A stretch of 64,000 bases of DNA from Agrococcus jejuensis (GTDB lineage: Bacteria; Actinomycetota; Actinomycetes; Actinomycetales; Microbacteriaceae): positions 372,001 through 436,000 of the forward strand of contig NZ_VEFR01000001.1 of assembly GCF_007679035.1 (NCBI RefSeq). Reading direction: 5' to 3'. The notes under the pieces are model-generated. The model saw nothing but the letters and a program-made list of their open reading frames with translations. It made no database searches and was not told the origin of the DNA. The translations under genes and the position numbers were made by a program. Positions 54,278-64,000 of the stretch are shown one piece after another. The stretch's first letter is position 1, and each line of letters begins with the position of its first letter.

Positions 54278-54327
54278 CGCAGTACGAGACGTCCGCGAAT
54301 GCCCATCGACGATCGAAGGAGACACGC

Positions 54328-54951
54328 ATGACCGTCTACACCCTGCCCGAGCTGCCGTACGACTACGCAGCCCTCGAGCCCCACATCAGCGCCAAGATCA
54401 TGGAGCTGCACCACGACAAGCACCACAAGACGTACGTCGACGGTGCGAACACCGCGCTCGAGCAGCTCGCCGCCGCCCGCGACGCCGGCGAGTTCGGTGC
54501 CATCACGAAGCTCGAGAAGGACCTCGCGTTCCACCTCGGCGGCCACACGAACCACACGATCTTCTGGAACAACCTGTCGGGCGACGGCGGCGGCGAGCCC
54601 GAGGGCGAGCTCTCGGCGGCGATCGCGGAGTTCTTCGGCGACCACGCCAAGTTCCAGGCCCACTTCACCGCGAACGCCACGGCCATCCAGGGCTCGGGCT
54701 GGTCGGTGCTCGCCTGGGACTCGATCGCGGAGCGACTGAACATCTTCCAGCTGTTCGACCAGCAGGGCAACGTGCCCGTCGGCACGCAGCCCATCCTCAT
54801 GCTCGACATGTGGGAGCACGCGTTCTACCTCGACTACCTCAACGTCAAGGCGGACTACGTGAAGGCGTTCTGGAACATCGTGAACTGGCAGGACGCGCAG
54901 GCGCGCTTCGACGCCGCGCGCACGAAGACCCAGGGCCTCATCACCCTCTGA
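54328..54951 (+). CDS. sodA: Superoxide dismutase (Mn/Fe family)
   Basis: Converts superoxide to hydrogen peroxide and oxygen. The 207 residues carry the four metal ligands: H28 ([12 protein letters not shown]), H76 ([10 protein letters not shown]), D160 and H164 ([11 protein letters not shown]). No signal peptide is visible, so it is cytosolic. [10 protein letters not shown] and the Q-rich LFDQQGN give no clear choice between Mn and Fe; Mn is usual in this group. ATG 54328 follows AAGGAGA. It stands alone before a terminator hairpin. Confidence 0.95.
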   Translation: MTVYTLPELPYDYAALEPHISAKIMELHHDKHHKTYVDGANTALEQLAAARDAGEFGAITKLEKDLAFHLGGHTNHTIFWNNLSGDGGGEPEGELSAAIAEFFGDHAKFQAHFTANATAIQGSGWSVLAWDSIAERLNIFQLFDQQGNVPVGTQPILMLDMWEHAFYLDYLNVKADYVKAFWNIVNWQDAQARFDAARTKTQGLITL

Positions 54952-56033
<1,082 letters not shown>

Positions 56034-56034
<1 letters not shown>

Positions 56035-57245
56035 TGCCGGTCCGGACGCTCGAGTCCCTCGGGGACCTCGCCGGCCGCACCGTGCTGGTGCGGTGCGACC
56101 TCAACGTGCCGCTCAAGGACGGCGTCATCGGCGACGAGGGTCGCATCGCGGCCTCGGTGCCGACGCTGCGCCGTCTGCTGGATGCGGGTGCGAAGGTCGT
56201 CGCGATGTCCCACCTCGGGCGTCCGGACGGCTCGCCGAACCCGGCGTTCTCGCTCGGCCCGGTCGCGGAGCGCCTCGGCGAGCTGCTCGGCACGGAGGTC
56301 GCGTTCGCGACCGACACCGTCGGCGAGGACGCTGCCGCCAAGCGCGCCGCGCTCGCCGACGGCGGGATCCTGCTGCTCGAGAACCTGCGCTTCGACGCGC
56401 GGGAGACGAGCAAGGACGAGACGGAGCGCGCAGCGTTCGCCGCCCAGCTCGTCGAGGGTGCCGACGCGTTCGTGTCCGACGGCTTCGGCGTCGTGCACCG
56501 CAAGCAGGCGAGCGTCTACGAGGTCGCGAGCCTCGTGCCGAGCGCCGCCGGCCTGCTCGTCGCAGGCGAGCTCGACGTGCTCGCTCGGCTCACGGACTCG
56601 CCCGAGCACCCGTACACGGTCGTGCTCGGCGGCTCGAAGGTCTCCGACAAGCTCGGCGTCATCGAGCACCTGCTGCCGCGCGTCGACCAGCTGCTCGTCG
56701 GCGGCGGCATGCTCTTCACGTTCCTCGCGGCCCAGGGCCACGGCGTCGGCAAGAGCCTGCTCGAGGCCGACCAGCTCGAGACCGTGCGCGGCTACCTCCA
56801 CCAGGCCGAGGCCTCGGGCGTCGAGATCGTGCTGCCGACGGACGTCGTCGTCGCGGAGGCGTTCGACGCCGACGCCGCGCACGAGACCGTCGCAGCCGAC
56901 GCCATCGAGTCGAGCGCCTTCGGCGCCGACGGCATCGGCCTCGACATCGGCCCCGCCACGGCCGCAGACTTCGCCGCCCGCATCGCGGCATCCCGCACGG
57001 TGTTCTGGAACGGGCCGATGGGCGTGTTCGAGATGCCGGCGTTCGCAGCGGGCACGAAGGCCGTCGCGCAGGCGCTCACCGAGGTCGATGGCCTCGGGGT
57101 CGTCGGCGGCGGGGATTCCGCGGCCGCGGTGCGCAGGCTCGGCTTCGCAGACTCCGACTTCGACCACATCTCGACCGGCGGCGGTGCGAGCCTCGAGTTC
57201 CTCGAGGGCAAGCGGCTGCCAGGACTGGAGGCACTCGGATGGTGA
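56034..57245 (+). CDS. pgk: Phosphoglycerate kinase
   Basis: Makes ATP from 1,3-bisphosphoglycerate. The 403 residues show RCDLNVPL (20-27), the substrate-binding [32 protein letters not shown], the [11 protein letters not shown] hinge and [26 protein letters not shown] is the normal transition-state region. ATG 56034 shares its A with the gap stop; the end overlaps tpiA by 7 bases, so all three glycolytic genes are translation-coupled. Confidence 0.98.
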
Positions 57246-58021
57246 CCCGTACCCCGCTCATCGCAGGCAACTGGAAGATGAACCTCGACCACCTGGACGC
57301 GATCCGGGTGGTGCAGAAGCTCGCCTGGACGCTGCAGGACGCGAAGCACGACGCGAAGGACGCGGAGGTCGCGGTGTTCCCGCCCTTCACCGACCTGCGC
57401 AGCGTGCAGTCGCTCGTCGCGGCCGAGCGCTTCGACCTCGCCTACGGCGGCCAGGACGTGTCCGAGCACGACTCGGGCGCCTACACGGGCGAGATCAGCC
57501 CCGTCTTCCTCGCGCGCCTCGACTGCCGATACGTGCTCGTGGGCCACTCGGAGCGTCGCCAGATCCACGGCGAGACCGACGAGCTCATCGGCCGCAAGTC
57601 GGCTGCTGCGCTGCGGCACGGCGTCACGCCGGTCATCTGCATCGGCGAGACGGCCGAGGACCTCGAGCAGCACGGCGCGTCCGCGGTGCCCGTGCAGCAG
57701 ATCCGCACGATCCTCGCCGACCTGCCCGCAGGCGAGGTCGTCGTGGCGTACGAGCCCGTGTGGGCCATCGGCTCCGGCCAGGCCGCGACGGCCGAGCAGG
57801 CGCAGGAGGTGTGCGCCGCGATCCGCGCCGCCATCGCCGACGTCCGCGGCGCCGAGGCGGCAGCGTCGACCCGCATCCTCTACGGCGGATCGGTGAAGTC
57901 GGGCAACATCGCCGGCTTCATGCGCCAGCCCGACGTCGACGGCGCGCTCGTCGGCGGTGCGAGCCTCGACCCGGTGGAGTTCGCCGCCATCAGCCGCTTC
58001 ACGCATCACGTCGGCACGTGA
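57239..58021 (+). CDS. tpiA: Triose-phosphate isomerase
   Basis: Interconverts DHAP and glyceraldehyde-3-phosphate. The 260-residue TIM barrel has N11 and K13 (IAGNWKMN), H103 (LVGHSERR), E172 ([11 protein letters not shown]) and the phosphate-binding YGGSVKSGN and GGASLD. ATG 57239 is used; GTG 57242, which overlaps the pgk stop in GTGA form, would be one codon shorter. It closes the gap-pgk-tpiA operon. Confidence 0.98.
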   Translation: MVTRTPLIAGNWKMNLDHLDAIRVVQKLAWTLQDAKHDAKDAEVAVFPPFTDLRSVQSLVAAERFDLAYGGQDVSEHDSGAYTGEISPVFLARLDCRYVLVGHSERRQIHGETDELIGRKSAAALRHGVTPVICIGETAEDLEQHGASAVPVQQIRTILADLPAGEVVVAYEPVWAIGSGQAATAEQAQEVCAAIRAAIADVRGAEAAASTRILYGGSVKSGNIAGFMRQPDVDGALVGGASLDPVEFAAISRFTHHVGT

Positions 58022-58059
58022 CGCGCGCCGCGGTGCCGGGGGAGACCTCGGCACTGCGG

Positions 58060-58065
58060 TAGACT
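58060..58065 (+). promoter_or_regulatory. -10 box TAGACT for secG-rbpA
   Basis: TAGACT within ggtagactga, the same decamer as at 9706-9715. It lies 34 bases upstream of the secG start and leaves a leader with a ribosome-binding site. Confidence 0.5.
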
Positions 58066-58099
58066 GACCGATCGTCCAGACTTCCCACGAGAGGTGAAC

Positions 58100-58351
58100 G
58101 TGGAGATCCTCCAGATCATCATGCAGGTGATCCTCGGCATCACGTCGGTGCTGCTGACGCTGCTCATCCTGCTGCACAAGGGCCGCGGTGGCGGCCTGTC
58201 CGACATGTTCGGCGGCGGCATCTCGTCGTCGATGGGCTCGTCGGGCGTCGCCGAGCGCAACCTGAACATCCTCACGGTGACGTTCGTCCTCACCTGGATC
58301 ACGTCGATCACGGTGCTCGGCGTCATCACGCGCTTCAACGGAGCCGGCTGA
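58100..58351 (+). CDS. secG: Preprotein translocase subunit SecG
   Basis: Small membrane subunit of the SecYEG channel. The 83 residues form two transmembrane helices (about 5-23 and 53-72) around a cytosolic loop with the signature LHKGRGGGLSDMFGGG. I chose GTG 58100 (VEILQIIMQVILG) because the family starts there and AGAGG lies just upstream; GTG 58094 is in frame too. Its stop overlaps the rbpA ATG. SecG after tpiA is a conserved actinobacterial arrangement. Confidence 0.96.
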   Translation: MEILQIIMQVILGITSVLLTLLILLHKGRGGGLSDMFGGGISSSMGSSGVAERNLNILTVTFVLTWITSITVLGVITRFNGAG

Positions 58352-58710
58352 TGGCCTCCGGCGGCAGCGCCATCCGCGGCTCGCGCGTCGGCGCGGGCCC
58401 CATGGGCGAGCAGGATCGAGGCTTCCACGCCGAGCGCGTGGCGGTGTCCTACTGGGACGCCGCGGGCAACGAGACGGTGCGCTACTTCGCGGCCGATCTG
58501 CCCGAGGACGAGATCCCCGAGGTCATCGACTCTCCGTCGACGGGTCTTCCCGCCGGCCGCGACAAGGATGCACCCCCGCAGGTCTCGAAGGCCGAGCCCT
58601 ACAAGACGCATCTCGCGTACGTGAAGGAGCGCCGCACGCCCGAGGAGGCGGAGCAGCTGCTCGAGGAGGCGCTGCAGAAGCTGCGCGCCCGCCGCGGTCA
58701 GGCGTCCTGA
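58351..58710 (+). CDS. rbpA: RNA polymerase-binding protein RbpA
   Basis: A 119-residue actinobacterial transcription activator that binds RNA polymerase and the principal sigma factor and stabilises the open complex. The N-terminus has IRGSRVGAGPMG, the core domain VSYWDAAGNETVRYF, and the C-terminal sigma-interaction helix THLAYVKERRTPEEAEQLLEEAL. In many homologues this core contains Cys zinc ligands (WDCPSTG-like); here the segment is VIDSPSTGLPAGRDK and the whole protein has no cysteine, so it cannot bind zinc that way. Translation-coupled to secG and followed by a shared terminator. Confidence 0.92.
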   Translation: MASGGSAIRGSRVGAGPMGEQDRGFHAERVAVSYWDAAGNETVRYFAADLPEDEIPEVIDSPSTGLPAGRDKDAPPQVSKAEPYKTHLAYVKERRTPEEAEQLLEEALQKLRARRGQAS

Positions 58711-58730
58711 CCCGCGTCGCGCACGACGAC

Positions 58731-58764
58731 GAAGGCCCCGCATCCATCCGGATGCGGGGCCTTC
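58731..58764. terminator. Shared terminator of rbpA and the pentose-phosphate operon
   Basis: A 15-base perfect stem (gaaggccccgcatcc / ggatgcggggccttc) with loop atcc lies between convergent rbpA and pgl. It can act in both directions. Confidence 0.8.
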
Positions 58765-58793
58765 CTCGTGCTCGGGGCGAGCCGGGAGCGTCG

Positions 58794-59513
58794 TCAGTCG
58801 AGCATGCCGTCGGGCAGGAGCGATGCCGCGGCGCGGTCGACGAGGTAGCGCGTCTCGCGCGTGCCGTGGACGCCGGCAGCCGGCACCTCGTGCCGGTCGG
58901 CGGTCGACATGGCGAGGGCGAGCGCCGACGCCTTGTCGTCGCCGGCGACGACGAGCCACACGCGCGGCGCGCGGTTGAGCGCGTCGAAGGTGAGGCTCAG
59001 GCGCTCGGGCGGCGGCTTGGGGGAGTCGCGCACGGCGATGACCGCCGCGCCCTCGACGTCGGTGCCGTCGTGGCCGGGGAAGAGCGACGCGACGTGCGCG
59101 TCGGGCCCCATGCCCAGCAGCACGAGGTCGAGCACGCGGTCGCCGAGCTCGGCCGTCGCTGCGGCAGCGGCGGCGTCGAGGTCGAGCCCCGCATCCGACG
59201 CGGGCAGCTCGTGCACGTTCGCCGCGGGGACGTCGACGTGGTCGAGCAGGGCCTCGCGCGCCTGGAGCGCGTTCCGGTCGCCGTCCGCGGCGGCCACGAA
59301 GCGCTCGTCGCCCCACCAGCAGTGGATGCGCGACCAGTCGAGCGCGCGGCCGCGCAGCGCGGCGAGCAGCTCGGTGCCGACGGAGCCGCCCGTGAGGGCG
59401 ACGTGGCACTCGTCCTGCTCGGCGAGCACGACCGAGATCGTCGTGACGAGCCGGTCGGCGGTCTCGGCGACGAGCGCGGCGCGGTCGGCGTGGATCACGA
59501 GCTCGCGGCTCAT
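58794..59513 (-). CDS. pgl: 6-phosphogluconolactonase
   Basis: Hydrolyses 6-phosphogluconolactone, the second oxidative pentose-phosphate step. The 239 residues are of the DevB/SOL family: VALTGGSVGTELL, RIHCWWGDERFVAAADGDRN, LGMGPDAHVASLFPGHD and VAGDDKASALALAM match. It is the last gene of the tal-pgi-zwf-opcA-pgl operon; ATG 59513 overlaps the opcA stop by 4 bases. DevB after opcA is normal in actinobacteria (Rv1445c). Confidence 0.96.
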   Translation of the reverse strand: MSRELVIHADRAALVAETADRLVTTISVVLAEQDECHVALTGGSVGTELLAALRGRALDWSRIHCWWGDERFVAAADGDRNALQAREALLDHVDVPAANVHELPASDAGLDLDAAAAAATAELGDRVLDLVLLGMGPDAHVASLFPGHDGTDVEGAAVIAVRDSPKPPPERLSLTFDALNRAPRVWLVVAGDDKASALALAMSTADRHEVPAAGVHGTRETRYLVDRAAASLLPDGMLD

Positions 59514-60487
59514 CGGCTGCCTCCCTCGGGCGCCGGCACGCTCGTGCCGGCCGTGCCCGAGATGCGGATCGCCTCGAGCACCTGGTGGTACATCTCGTCG
59601 GGGTCGAGCCTGCGGAGCTCCTCCGCGAGCTGGTCGCGCAGCTGCCGGTGCGAGAGCGCGACCTCGTGGTCGGGCTGGCCGGGGATCTGCAGCAGTCCCG
59701 TCGACGGGCGGATCCGCGTGAGGGTCGCGTCGCCCGACGCACGCGTGAGCGTGACCGACGACAGGCCGCTCGAGCCGAGCGGGCCGTCGGCACGCGACGA
59801 CACGTCGACGTCCACGCCGAGGCGCAGACGCAGCCACGCGGCCATGAGGTGCACCGACGGGCTGCGCAGCGCGCCGGTGACCCGAGCGTGGAGCACGGGC
59901 TCGTACGGCGGCTGGTCGAGCACGGCAGCGAGCTGGGCGCGCCAGTTCGTGACGCGCGTCCACGCCAGGTCGGTGTCGCCGGGCGCGTAGCCCTCGGCGA
60001 GGCCACGGAGCACCGAGCGCGGGTCCTCCTGGCGTGCGGAGTCGGTGATGCGGCGCTGCGCGAGCGCACCGAGCTGCGCGGAGGCGGGGTGCTCGGGCAT
60101 GCGGTGCGGCCACCAGGCGACGACGGGCGCATCGGGCAGCAGGAGGCCCTGCACGACGCCGATGAGGTGCGCGCCGACCTCGCCGTAGCACTGCAGCAGC
60201 ACGACCTCGCTCGCGCCGGCGTCGCCGCCGACGCGGATCTCGGCGTCGAGCCGCGGCTCCTCGGTCGCGGCGATCTCGTCCATCGACCGCGACACGACGA
60301 GCACGCGCATGGGGTGCTCGCGGCTCGCCTCGTTGGCGGCCGCGATCGCGTCCTCCTCCTCGCCGAGATGGGTGTGGATGACGAGCGTCAGCACGCGCCC
60401 GAGGGCGAGCACGCCGCCCTCCTCGCGGATCTCGATGAGTCGGCGCTGGATCGCGCTCGTCGTCGTGCCCTCGAGCGTGACGATCAC
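59510..60487 (-). CDS. opcA: Glucose-6-phosphate dehydrogenase assembly protein OpcA
   Basis: OpcA is an accessory protein needed for activity or assembly of G6PD in actinobacteria and cyanobacteria. The 325 residues match: VTLEGTTTSAIQRRLIEIREEGG, VLTLVIHTHL, EVVLLQCYGE, LPDAPVVAWWP and DLAWTRVTNWRAQLAAVLDQP. GTG 60487 is chosen because GGAGG sits 5 bases before it and it overlaps the zwf stop (GTGA). Adjacent to zwf as expected for a dedicated partner. Confidence 0.95.
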   Translation of the reverse strand: MIVTLEGTTTSAIQRRLIEIREEGGVLALGRVLTLVIHTHLGEEEDAIAAANEASREHPMRVLVVSRSMDEIAATEEPRLDAEIRVGGDAGASEVVLLQCYGEVGAHLIGVVQGLLLPDAPVVAWWPHRMPEHPASAQLGALAQRRITDSARQEDPRSVLRGLAEGYAPGDTDLAWTRVTNWRAQLAAVLDQPPYEPVLHARVTGALRSPSVHLMAAWLRLRLGVDVDVSSRADGPLGSSGLSSVTLTRASGDATLTRIRPSTGLLQIPGQPDHEVALSHRQLRDQLAEELRRLDPDEMYHQVLEAIRISGTAGTSVPAPEGGSR

Positions 60488-62019
60488 GGGCGCCTCCAAT
60501 GACGATCGGTGCGCCGCAGCATCGCGTCGGCGCTCGCGGGGCCCCAGGACCCCGGTGCGTACTGCTCGAGCGGGCTGCCCACGGCGGCCCAGTGCTCCTC
60601 GACGGGGTCGAGGATGGCCCACGACAGCTCGACCTCGCGCGCCTGCGGGAACAGGGGCGGGTCGCCGAGCAGCACGTCGAGGATGAGGCGCTCGTAGGCC
60701 TCGGGCGACTCCTCGGTGAACGCGTGGCCGTAGCCGAAGTCCATCGTGACGTCGCGCACGTGCATGCCGGATCCCGGCACCTTCGAGCCGAAGCGCAGCG
60801 ACGTGCCCTCGTCGGGCTGCACGCGGATGACGAGGGCGTTCTCGCCCATCGACTGCGTCGCCGTCTCGGGGAACAGGTACTGCGACGCGCGCTTGAAGAC
60901 GATCGCGATCTCGGTGACGCGACGTCCCAGTCGCTTGCCGGCGCGCAGGTAGAAGGGCACGCCCGCCCAGCGGCGGTTGTCGACCTCGAGCGTGATGGCG
61001 GCGTAGGTCTCGGTGGCCGAGTCCTCGGCCATGCCGTCCTCGTCGAGGAAGCCCGTGACCTGCGTGCCGCCCTGCCAGCCGCCCTCGTACTGCCCGCGCG
61101 CCGTCGAGGCGTCGAGGTCGCCCGGGATGCGGGCGGCCGAGAGCACCTTCTCCTTCTCGGTGCGCAGGTCGACGGCGTCGAACGACACCGGCTCCTCCAT
61201 CGCCGTGAGGGCGAAGAGCTGCAGCAGGTGGTTCTGGATGACGTCGCGTGCGGCGCCGATGCCGTCGTAGTAGCCGGCACGGCCGCCCACGCCGATGTCC
61301 TCGGCCATCGTGATCTGCACGTGGTCGATGTAGTTGGCGTTCCAGATCGGCTCCCACAGGTTGTTCGCGAACCTGAGGGCGAGGATGTTCTGGACCGTCT
61401 CCTTGCCGAGGTAGTGGTCGATGCGGAAGACGCTGTCGGGCGGGAAGACGGAGTCGACGACGGTCGCGAGCTCCTTGGCGGAGGCGAGGTCGTGGCCGAA
61501 CGGCTTCTCGATGACGACCCGGCGCCACGACTCGTCGCTCGTCGCCACGCCCGACCGCTTCAGCTGCTGCGTCACGACCGGGAACTGCCCGGGCGGGATC
61601 GACAGGTAGAAGGCGTAGTTGCCCATCGTGCCGCGGGCGTCGTCGAGCTCGCGGAGCGTCTCGGCGAGCCGGTCGAAGGCCGCGTCGTCGTCGAAGTCGC
61701 CCTGCACGAAGCGGAACCCCTCGGCGAGCTGCGCGAACACGTCGTCGCGGAAGGGCGTGCGCGCGTGGGCGCGCACGGCCTTCTCGACGACGTCGCGGAA
61801 CGCCGCGGCATCCCACTCGCGACGGCCGTAGCCGACGAGCGAGAAGCCGGGCGGCAGCAGGCCGCGGTTGGCGAGGTCGTAGATCGCCGGCAGCAGCTTC
61901 TTCTGCGCGAGGTCGCCCGTGACGCCGAACAGCACGAGGGCGTTCGGCTCGGGGATGCGCGTCAGACGCAGGTCCGACGCGTCGCGCAGCGGATTCGACC
62001 AGCTCGCCGGAGCGCTCAT
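60484..62019 (-). CDS. zwf: Glucose-6-phosphate 1-dehydrogenase
   Basis: Entry enzyme of the oxidative pentose phosphate pathway, NADP-linked. The 511 residues contain the coenzyme motif GVTGDLA (32-38), EKPFGHDL, catalytic H202 in RIDHYLGKE (199-207) and LRFANNLWEPIWN. ATG 62019 overlaps the pgi stop (ATGA), and the end overlaps opcA. With pgi on one side and opcA and pgl on the other, the operon takes fructose-6-phosphate and glucose-6-phosphate into NADPH generation. Confidence 0.98.
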   Translation of the reverse strand: MSAPASWSNPLRDASDLRLTRIPEPNALVLFGVTGDLAQKKLLPAIYDLANRGLLPPGFSLVGYGRREWDAAAFRDVVEKAVRAHARTPFRDDVFAQLAEGFRFVQGDFDDDAAFDRLAETLRELDDARGTMGNYAFYLSIPPGQFPVVTQQLKRSGVATSDESWRRVVIEKPFGHDLASAKELATVVDSVFPPDSVFRIDHYLGKETVQNILALRFANNLWEPIWNANYIDHVQITMAEDIGVGGRAGYYDGIGAARDVIQNHLLQLFALTAMEEPVSFDAVDLRTEKEKVLSAARIPGDLDASTARGQYEGGWQGGTQVTGFLDEDGMAEDSATETYAAITLEVDNRRWAGVPFYLRAGKRLGRRVTEIAIVFKRASQYLFPETATQSMGENALVIRVQPDEGTSLRFGSKVPGSGMHVRDVTMDFGYGHAFTEESPEAYERLILDVLLGDPPLFPQAREVELSWAILDPVEEHWAAVGSPLEQYAPGSWGPASADAMLRRTDRHWRRP

Positions 62020-63605
62020 GCGGCGGCTGCGGCGGCCAGGCGGCGGTACCCGTCGTCGAGGTCGGTCAGCGTGAGCGTGAGCACGGGCCGGTCGTGGCCC
62101 GCCAGCACGGCGGCGTCGCCGCCGGCCTGCGCCTGCAGCAGCTGGCCGAACGTGAACGGACGCTCGGGGATCTCGAGGTCCTCTGCGGGGGTGCCGAGGA
62201 TCTGCAGGAACACGCCGACGGGCTTGCCGCCCTTGTGGTACTGGCCCGTGGAGTGCAGGAATCGGGGGCCCCAGCCGAACGTGACGGGACGCTGCGTGCG
62301 CGCCGCGAGGAGGTCGCGGAGCGTCGCGAAGCGCTCCTCGCCGAGCCGGTCGAGGTACGTGTGCACCGCGAGGTAGCCGTCGGCGGGGATGGCGGCGAGC
62401 AGCGCGTCGAGCGACGACTCGAGCGTGTCGCCCGAGACGGAGCCGCGCAGCTCGATCGAGCCGTCGACGACCGTCGCGGGGGCCGGGGGAGCGAGGTCCT
62501 CGAGCAGGCCGCGCGCGGCGTCCTTCGCCGACTCCACGTCGGGCTGGTCGAACGGGTCGATGCCCAGCAGGCGTCCGGCGACGGCCGTCGCGAACTCCCA
62601 CACGAGCAGCTGGGCCCCGAGGGTGCCTGCGACCTCGACCTCGCCGGCCGCGACGTCGCGTGCCTCGGCGCGCGAGCCGACGACCCGGATGACCTGCAGG
62701 TCCGCGAGGTCCTCGTCGAGCTCGGCCGCGTCGACGTCGAGCACGACGGGCAGCACGCCCGTGCCCTGCTTGCCCGTCGACTCGGCGATGAGCTGCTCGG
62801 CCCAGTCGGCGAAGCCGACGATGTGCGTGCCGTCGGCGACGATCCCGACGTAGTCCTTGCGCGGCTTCGTGCCGGCGAGCACCGCACCCAGCTGGAGGCC
62901 CGGGTTCGACTCGTCGTCCTCGGAGACGAGCGGCAGCGCCGCCTCGGCCTCGTCGAGCAGCTCGGCGACGTCGACGCCGGCGAGCGCGGAGGGGACGATG
63001 CCGAACGCCGTGAGCGCCGAGTAGCGGCCGCCGACGTTCGGGTCGGCGTTGAAGACGCGGTAGCCGTCGGCGCGCGCGGCGCCGTCGAGCGGGCTGCCCG
63101 GGTCGGTCACGACGATGATGCGCTCGGTCGGGTCGATGCCCGCGTCGCGGTACCACTGCTCGAAGACGCGCTTCGCCGAGTCGGTCTCGAGCGTCGAGCC
63201 CGACTTCGAGGAGACGACGATCGCGGTGCGCTCGAGCTCGTCGCGCAGGGCCGTGAGCACCTGGCCGGGCTCGGTGGAGTCGAGCACCGTCAGGTGCACG
63301 CCGAACGTGCGGGTGATGACCTCGGGGGCCAGCGACGAGCCGCCCATGCCCGCGAGCGCGAAGCGGTCGACGCCCTTCGCGGCCAGGTCGGCCTTGAGCT
63401 CGAGCACGTCGTCGACGATGCCGCGCGTGTTCGACGCCGCGTCGATCCAGCCGAGGCGCTTGGCGGCCTCGGCCTCCGCGGCCTCGCCCCAGAGGGTCGA
63501 GTCCTTGGCGGCGATGCGGCCCGCGACGCCGTCGGCCACGAGCTGCGGCACGACGCGGTCGATGGCCTCCTGGGCGGCGCCGGTGGCGTGGAGCACGAAG
63601 CTCAT
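62016..63605 (-). CDS. pgi: Glucose-6-phosphate isomerase
   Basis: Interconverts glucose-6-phosphate and fructose-6-phosphate. The 529 residues belong to the PGI superfamily variant placed between tal and zwf in many actinobacteria. Seen: [13 protein letters not shown], the sugar-phosphate loop [29 protein letters not shown] and the C-terminal [14 protein letters not shown] 63605 overlaps the tal stop by 4 bases. The classic long PGI signature (DxxGGRYSxWSxxG) appears in shortened form, as in this subfamily. M. tuberculosis has its main pgi elsewhere. Confidence 0.95.
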   Translation of the reverse strand: MSFVLHATGAAQEAIDRVVPQLVADGVAGRIAAKDSTLWGEAAEAEAAKRLGWIDAASNTRGIVDDVLELKADLAAKGVDRFALAGMGGSSLAPEVITRTFGVHLTVLDSTEPGQVLTALRDELERTAIVVSSKSGSTLETDSAKRVFEQWYRDAGIDPTERIIVVTDPGSPLDGAARADGYRVFNADPNVGGRYSALTAFGIVPSALAGVDVAELLDEAEAALPLVSEDDESNPGLQLGAVLAGTKPRKDYVGIVADGTHIVGFADWAEQLIAESTGKQGTGVLPVVLDVDAAELDEDLADLQVIRVVGSRAEARDVAAGEVEVAGTLGAQLLVWEFATAVAGRLLGIDPFDQPDVESAKDAARGLLEDLAPPAPATVVDGSIELRGSVSGDTLESSLDALLAAIPADGYLAVHTYLDRLGEERFATLRDLLAARTQRPVTFGWGPRFLHSTGQYHKGGKPVGVFLQILGTPAEDLEIPERPFTFGQLLQAQAGGDAAVLAGHDRPVLTLTLTDLDDGYRRLAAAAAA

Positions 63606-64000
63606 GCCGCACCTCCTGCCTGCGCGAGCTGTCCGCGGACGGTCTCGACGAGCTCGTCCCACGAGGCGATGAACTTGTCGACGCCCTCGCGCTCGAGCAG
63701 CTCGGTGACCTCGACGTACGAGATGCCCTGCGCCTCGACCGCGTCGAGCACGCCCTGGGCGGACTCGACGTTCGCCGTGATCTCGTCGCCCGTGACGACG
63801 CCGTGGTCGGCGAGCGCCTCGAGCGTCTTCTCGGGCATGGTGTTGACCGTCTCGGGCGCTGCGAGCTCCGTGACGTACAGCGTGTCGGGCAGCGACGGGT
63901 CCTTGACGCCCGTCGAGGCCCACAGCGCGCGCTGCGCGTTGGCGCCGGCGGCGAGCAGCGTCTGCGCGCGCTCCGACGAGAACGCCTCCTGCCACACGCC
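63602..64000 (-). CDS. tal: Transaldolase, C-terminal part (cut by window end)
   Basis: Non-oxidative pentose-phosphate enzyme moving a dihydroxyacetone unit between sugar phosphates. Only about the last 132 codons are in the window; the N-terminal part, including the Schiff-base lysine, lies beyond the right edge. The segment [39 protein letters not shown] is diagnostic of actinobacterial transaldolase. The stop overlaps pgi (ATGA). The tal-pgi-zwf-opcA-pgl order resembles other actinobacteria, where tkt usually lies just upstream, outside this window. Confidence 0.93.
   Translation of the reverse strand, partial: GVWQEAFSSERAQTLLAAGANAQRALWASTGVKDPSLPDTLYVTELAAPETVNTMPEKTLEALADHGVVTGDEITANVESAQGVLDAVEAQGISYVEVTELLEREGVDKFIASWDELVETVRGQLAQAGGAA

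Overview
This window is chromosomal DNA of a very GC-rich actinobacterium. Gene content, promoter style (TAGGCT-like -10 boxes just upstream of start codons), an RbpA homologue, WhiA, OpcA, the Trp-operon membrane protein and the HGxxPAAW protein point to Actinomycetota. The family Microbacteriaceae (something like Agrococcus) is my best guess from protein flavour; it is an inference without a database search. Almost every base is coding, and gene order is a mosaic of blocks that in Mycobacterium tuberculosis lie around Rv1392-Rv1409, Rv1603-Rv1638 and Rv1420-Rv1449.

Region 1 (1-12768, + strand): the 3' end of metK, then priA, fmt, rsmB, rpe, hisE, hisG, hisF, hisI, trpE, two small membrane proteins, trpC, trpB and trpA. 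Most junctions are 4-base start/stop overlaps, so this is a run of translationally coupled genes for replication restart, initiator-tRNA formylation, rRNA methylation and His/Trp synthesis. Region 2 (12804-21409, + strand): lgt, glutamate synthase gltBD and pyk, closed by a perfect 34-base palindromic terminator shared with a convergent tRNA-Leu(CAA). Region 3 (21614-29505): a PdtaR-type ANTAR response regulator, a DUF559 nuclease-like gene enclosed by two 107-base inverted modules, a hotdog thioesterase (- strand), polA, an LLM-class oxidoreductase and a DUF885 protein.

Region 4 (29506-33332, + strand) is an accessory locus: its own promoter, three paralogous small secreted beta-rich proteins and one larger secreted LamG-like protein. 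Region 5 (33489-39853): rpsA, a DUF4126 membrane protein (-), coaE, a class C beta-lactamase-fold hydrolase and uvrB. Region 6 (39873-46790): a GntR/FCD regulator divergent from a 5-oxoproline catabolism operon (NRAMP-like transporter, pxpA, DUF1445, fused pxpBC, biotin carboxylase/BCCP), with a palindromic operator candidate beside a good promoter. Region 7 (46891-58710, + strand): dps, uvrA, uvrC, rapZ, whiA (no yvcK between them), sodA, gap-pgk-tpiA, secG and rbpA. Region 8 (58794-64000, - strand): the oxidative pentose-phosphate operon read tal, pgi, zwf, opcA, pgl, convergent with rbpA and cut by the right edge inside tal.

The most unusual item is the 1.2-kb segment at 22306-23517. Two 107-base modules with identical internal geometry (unit, 21 bases, unit, 30 bases, hairpin, 30 bases, inverted unit) face each other around a gene that seems to combine a DNA-binding N-terminus with a DUF559 nuclease fold. 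The next most unusual is the secreted paralogue cluster at 29843-33332.
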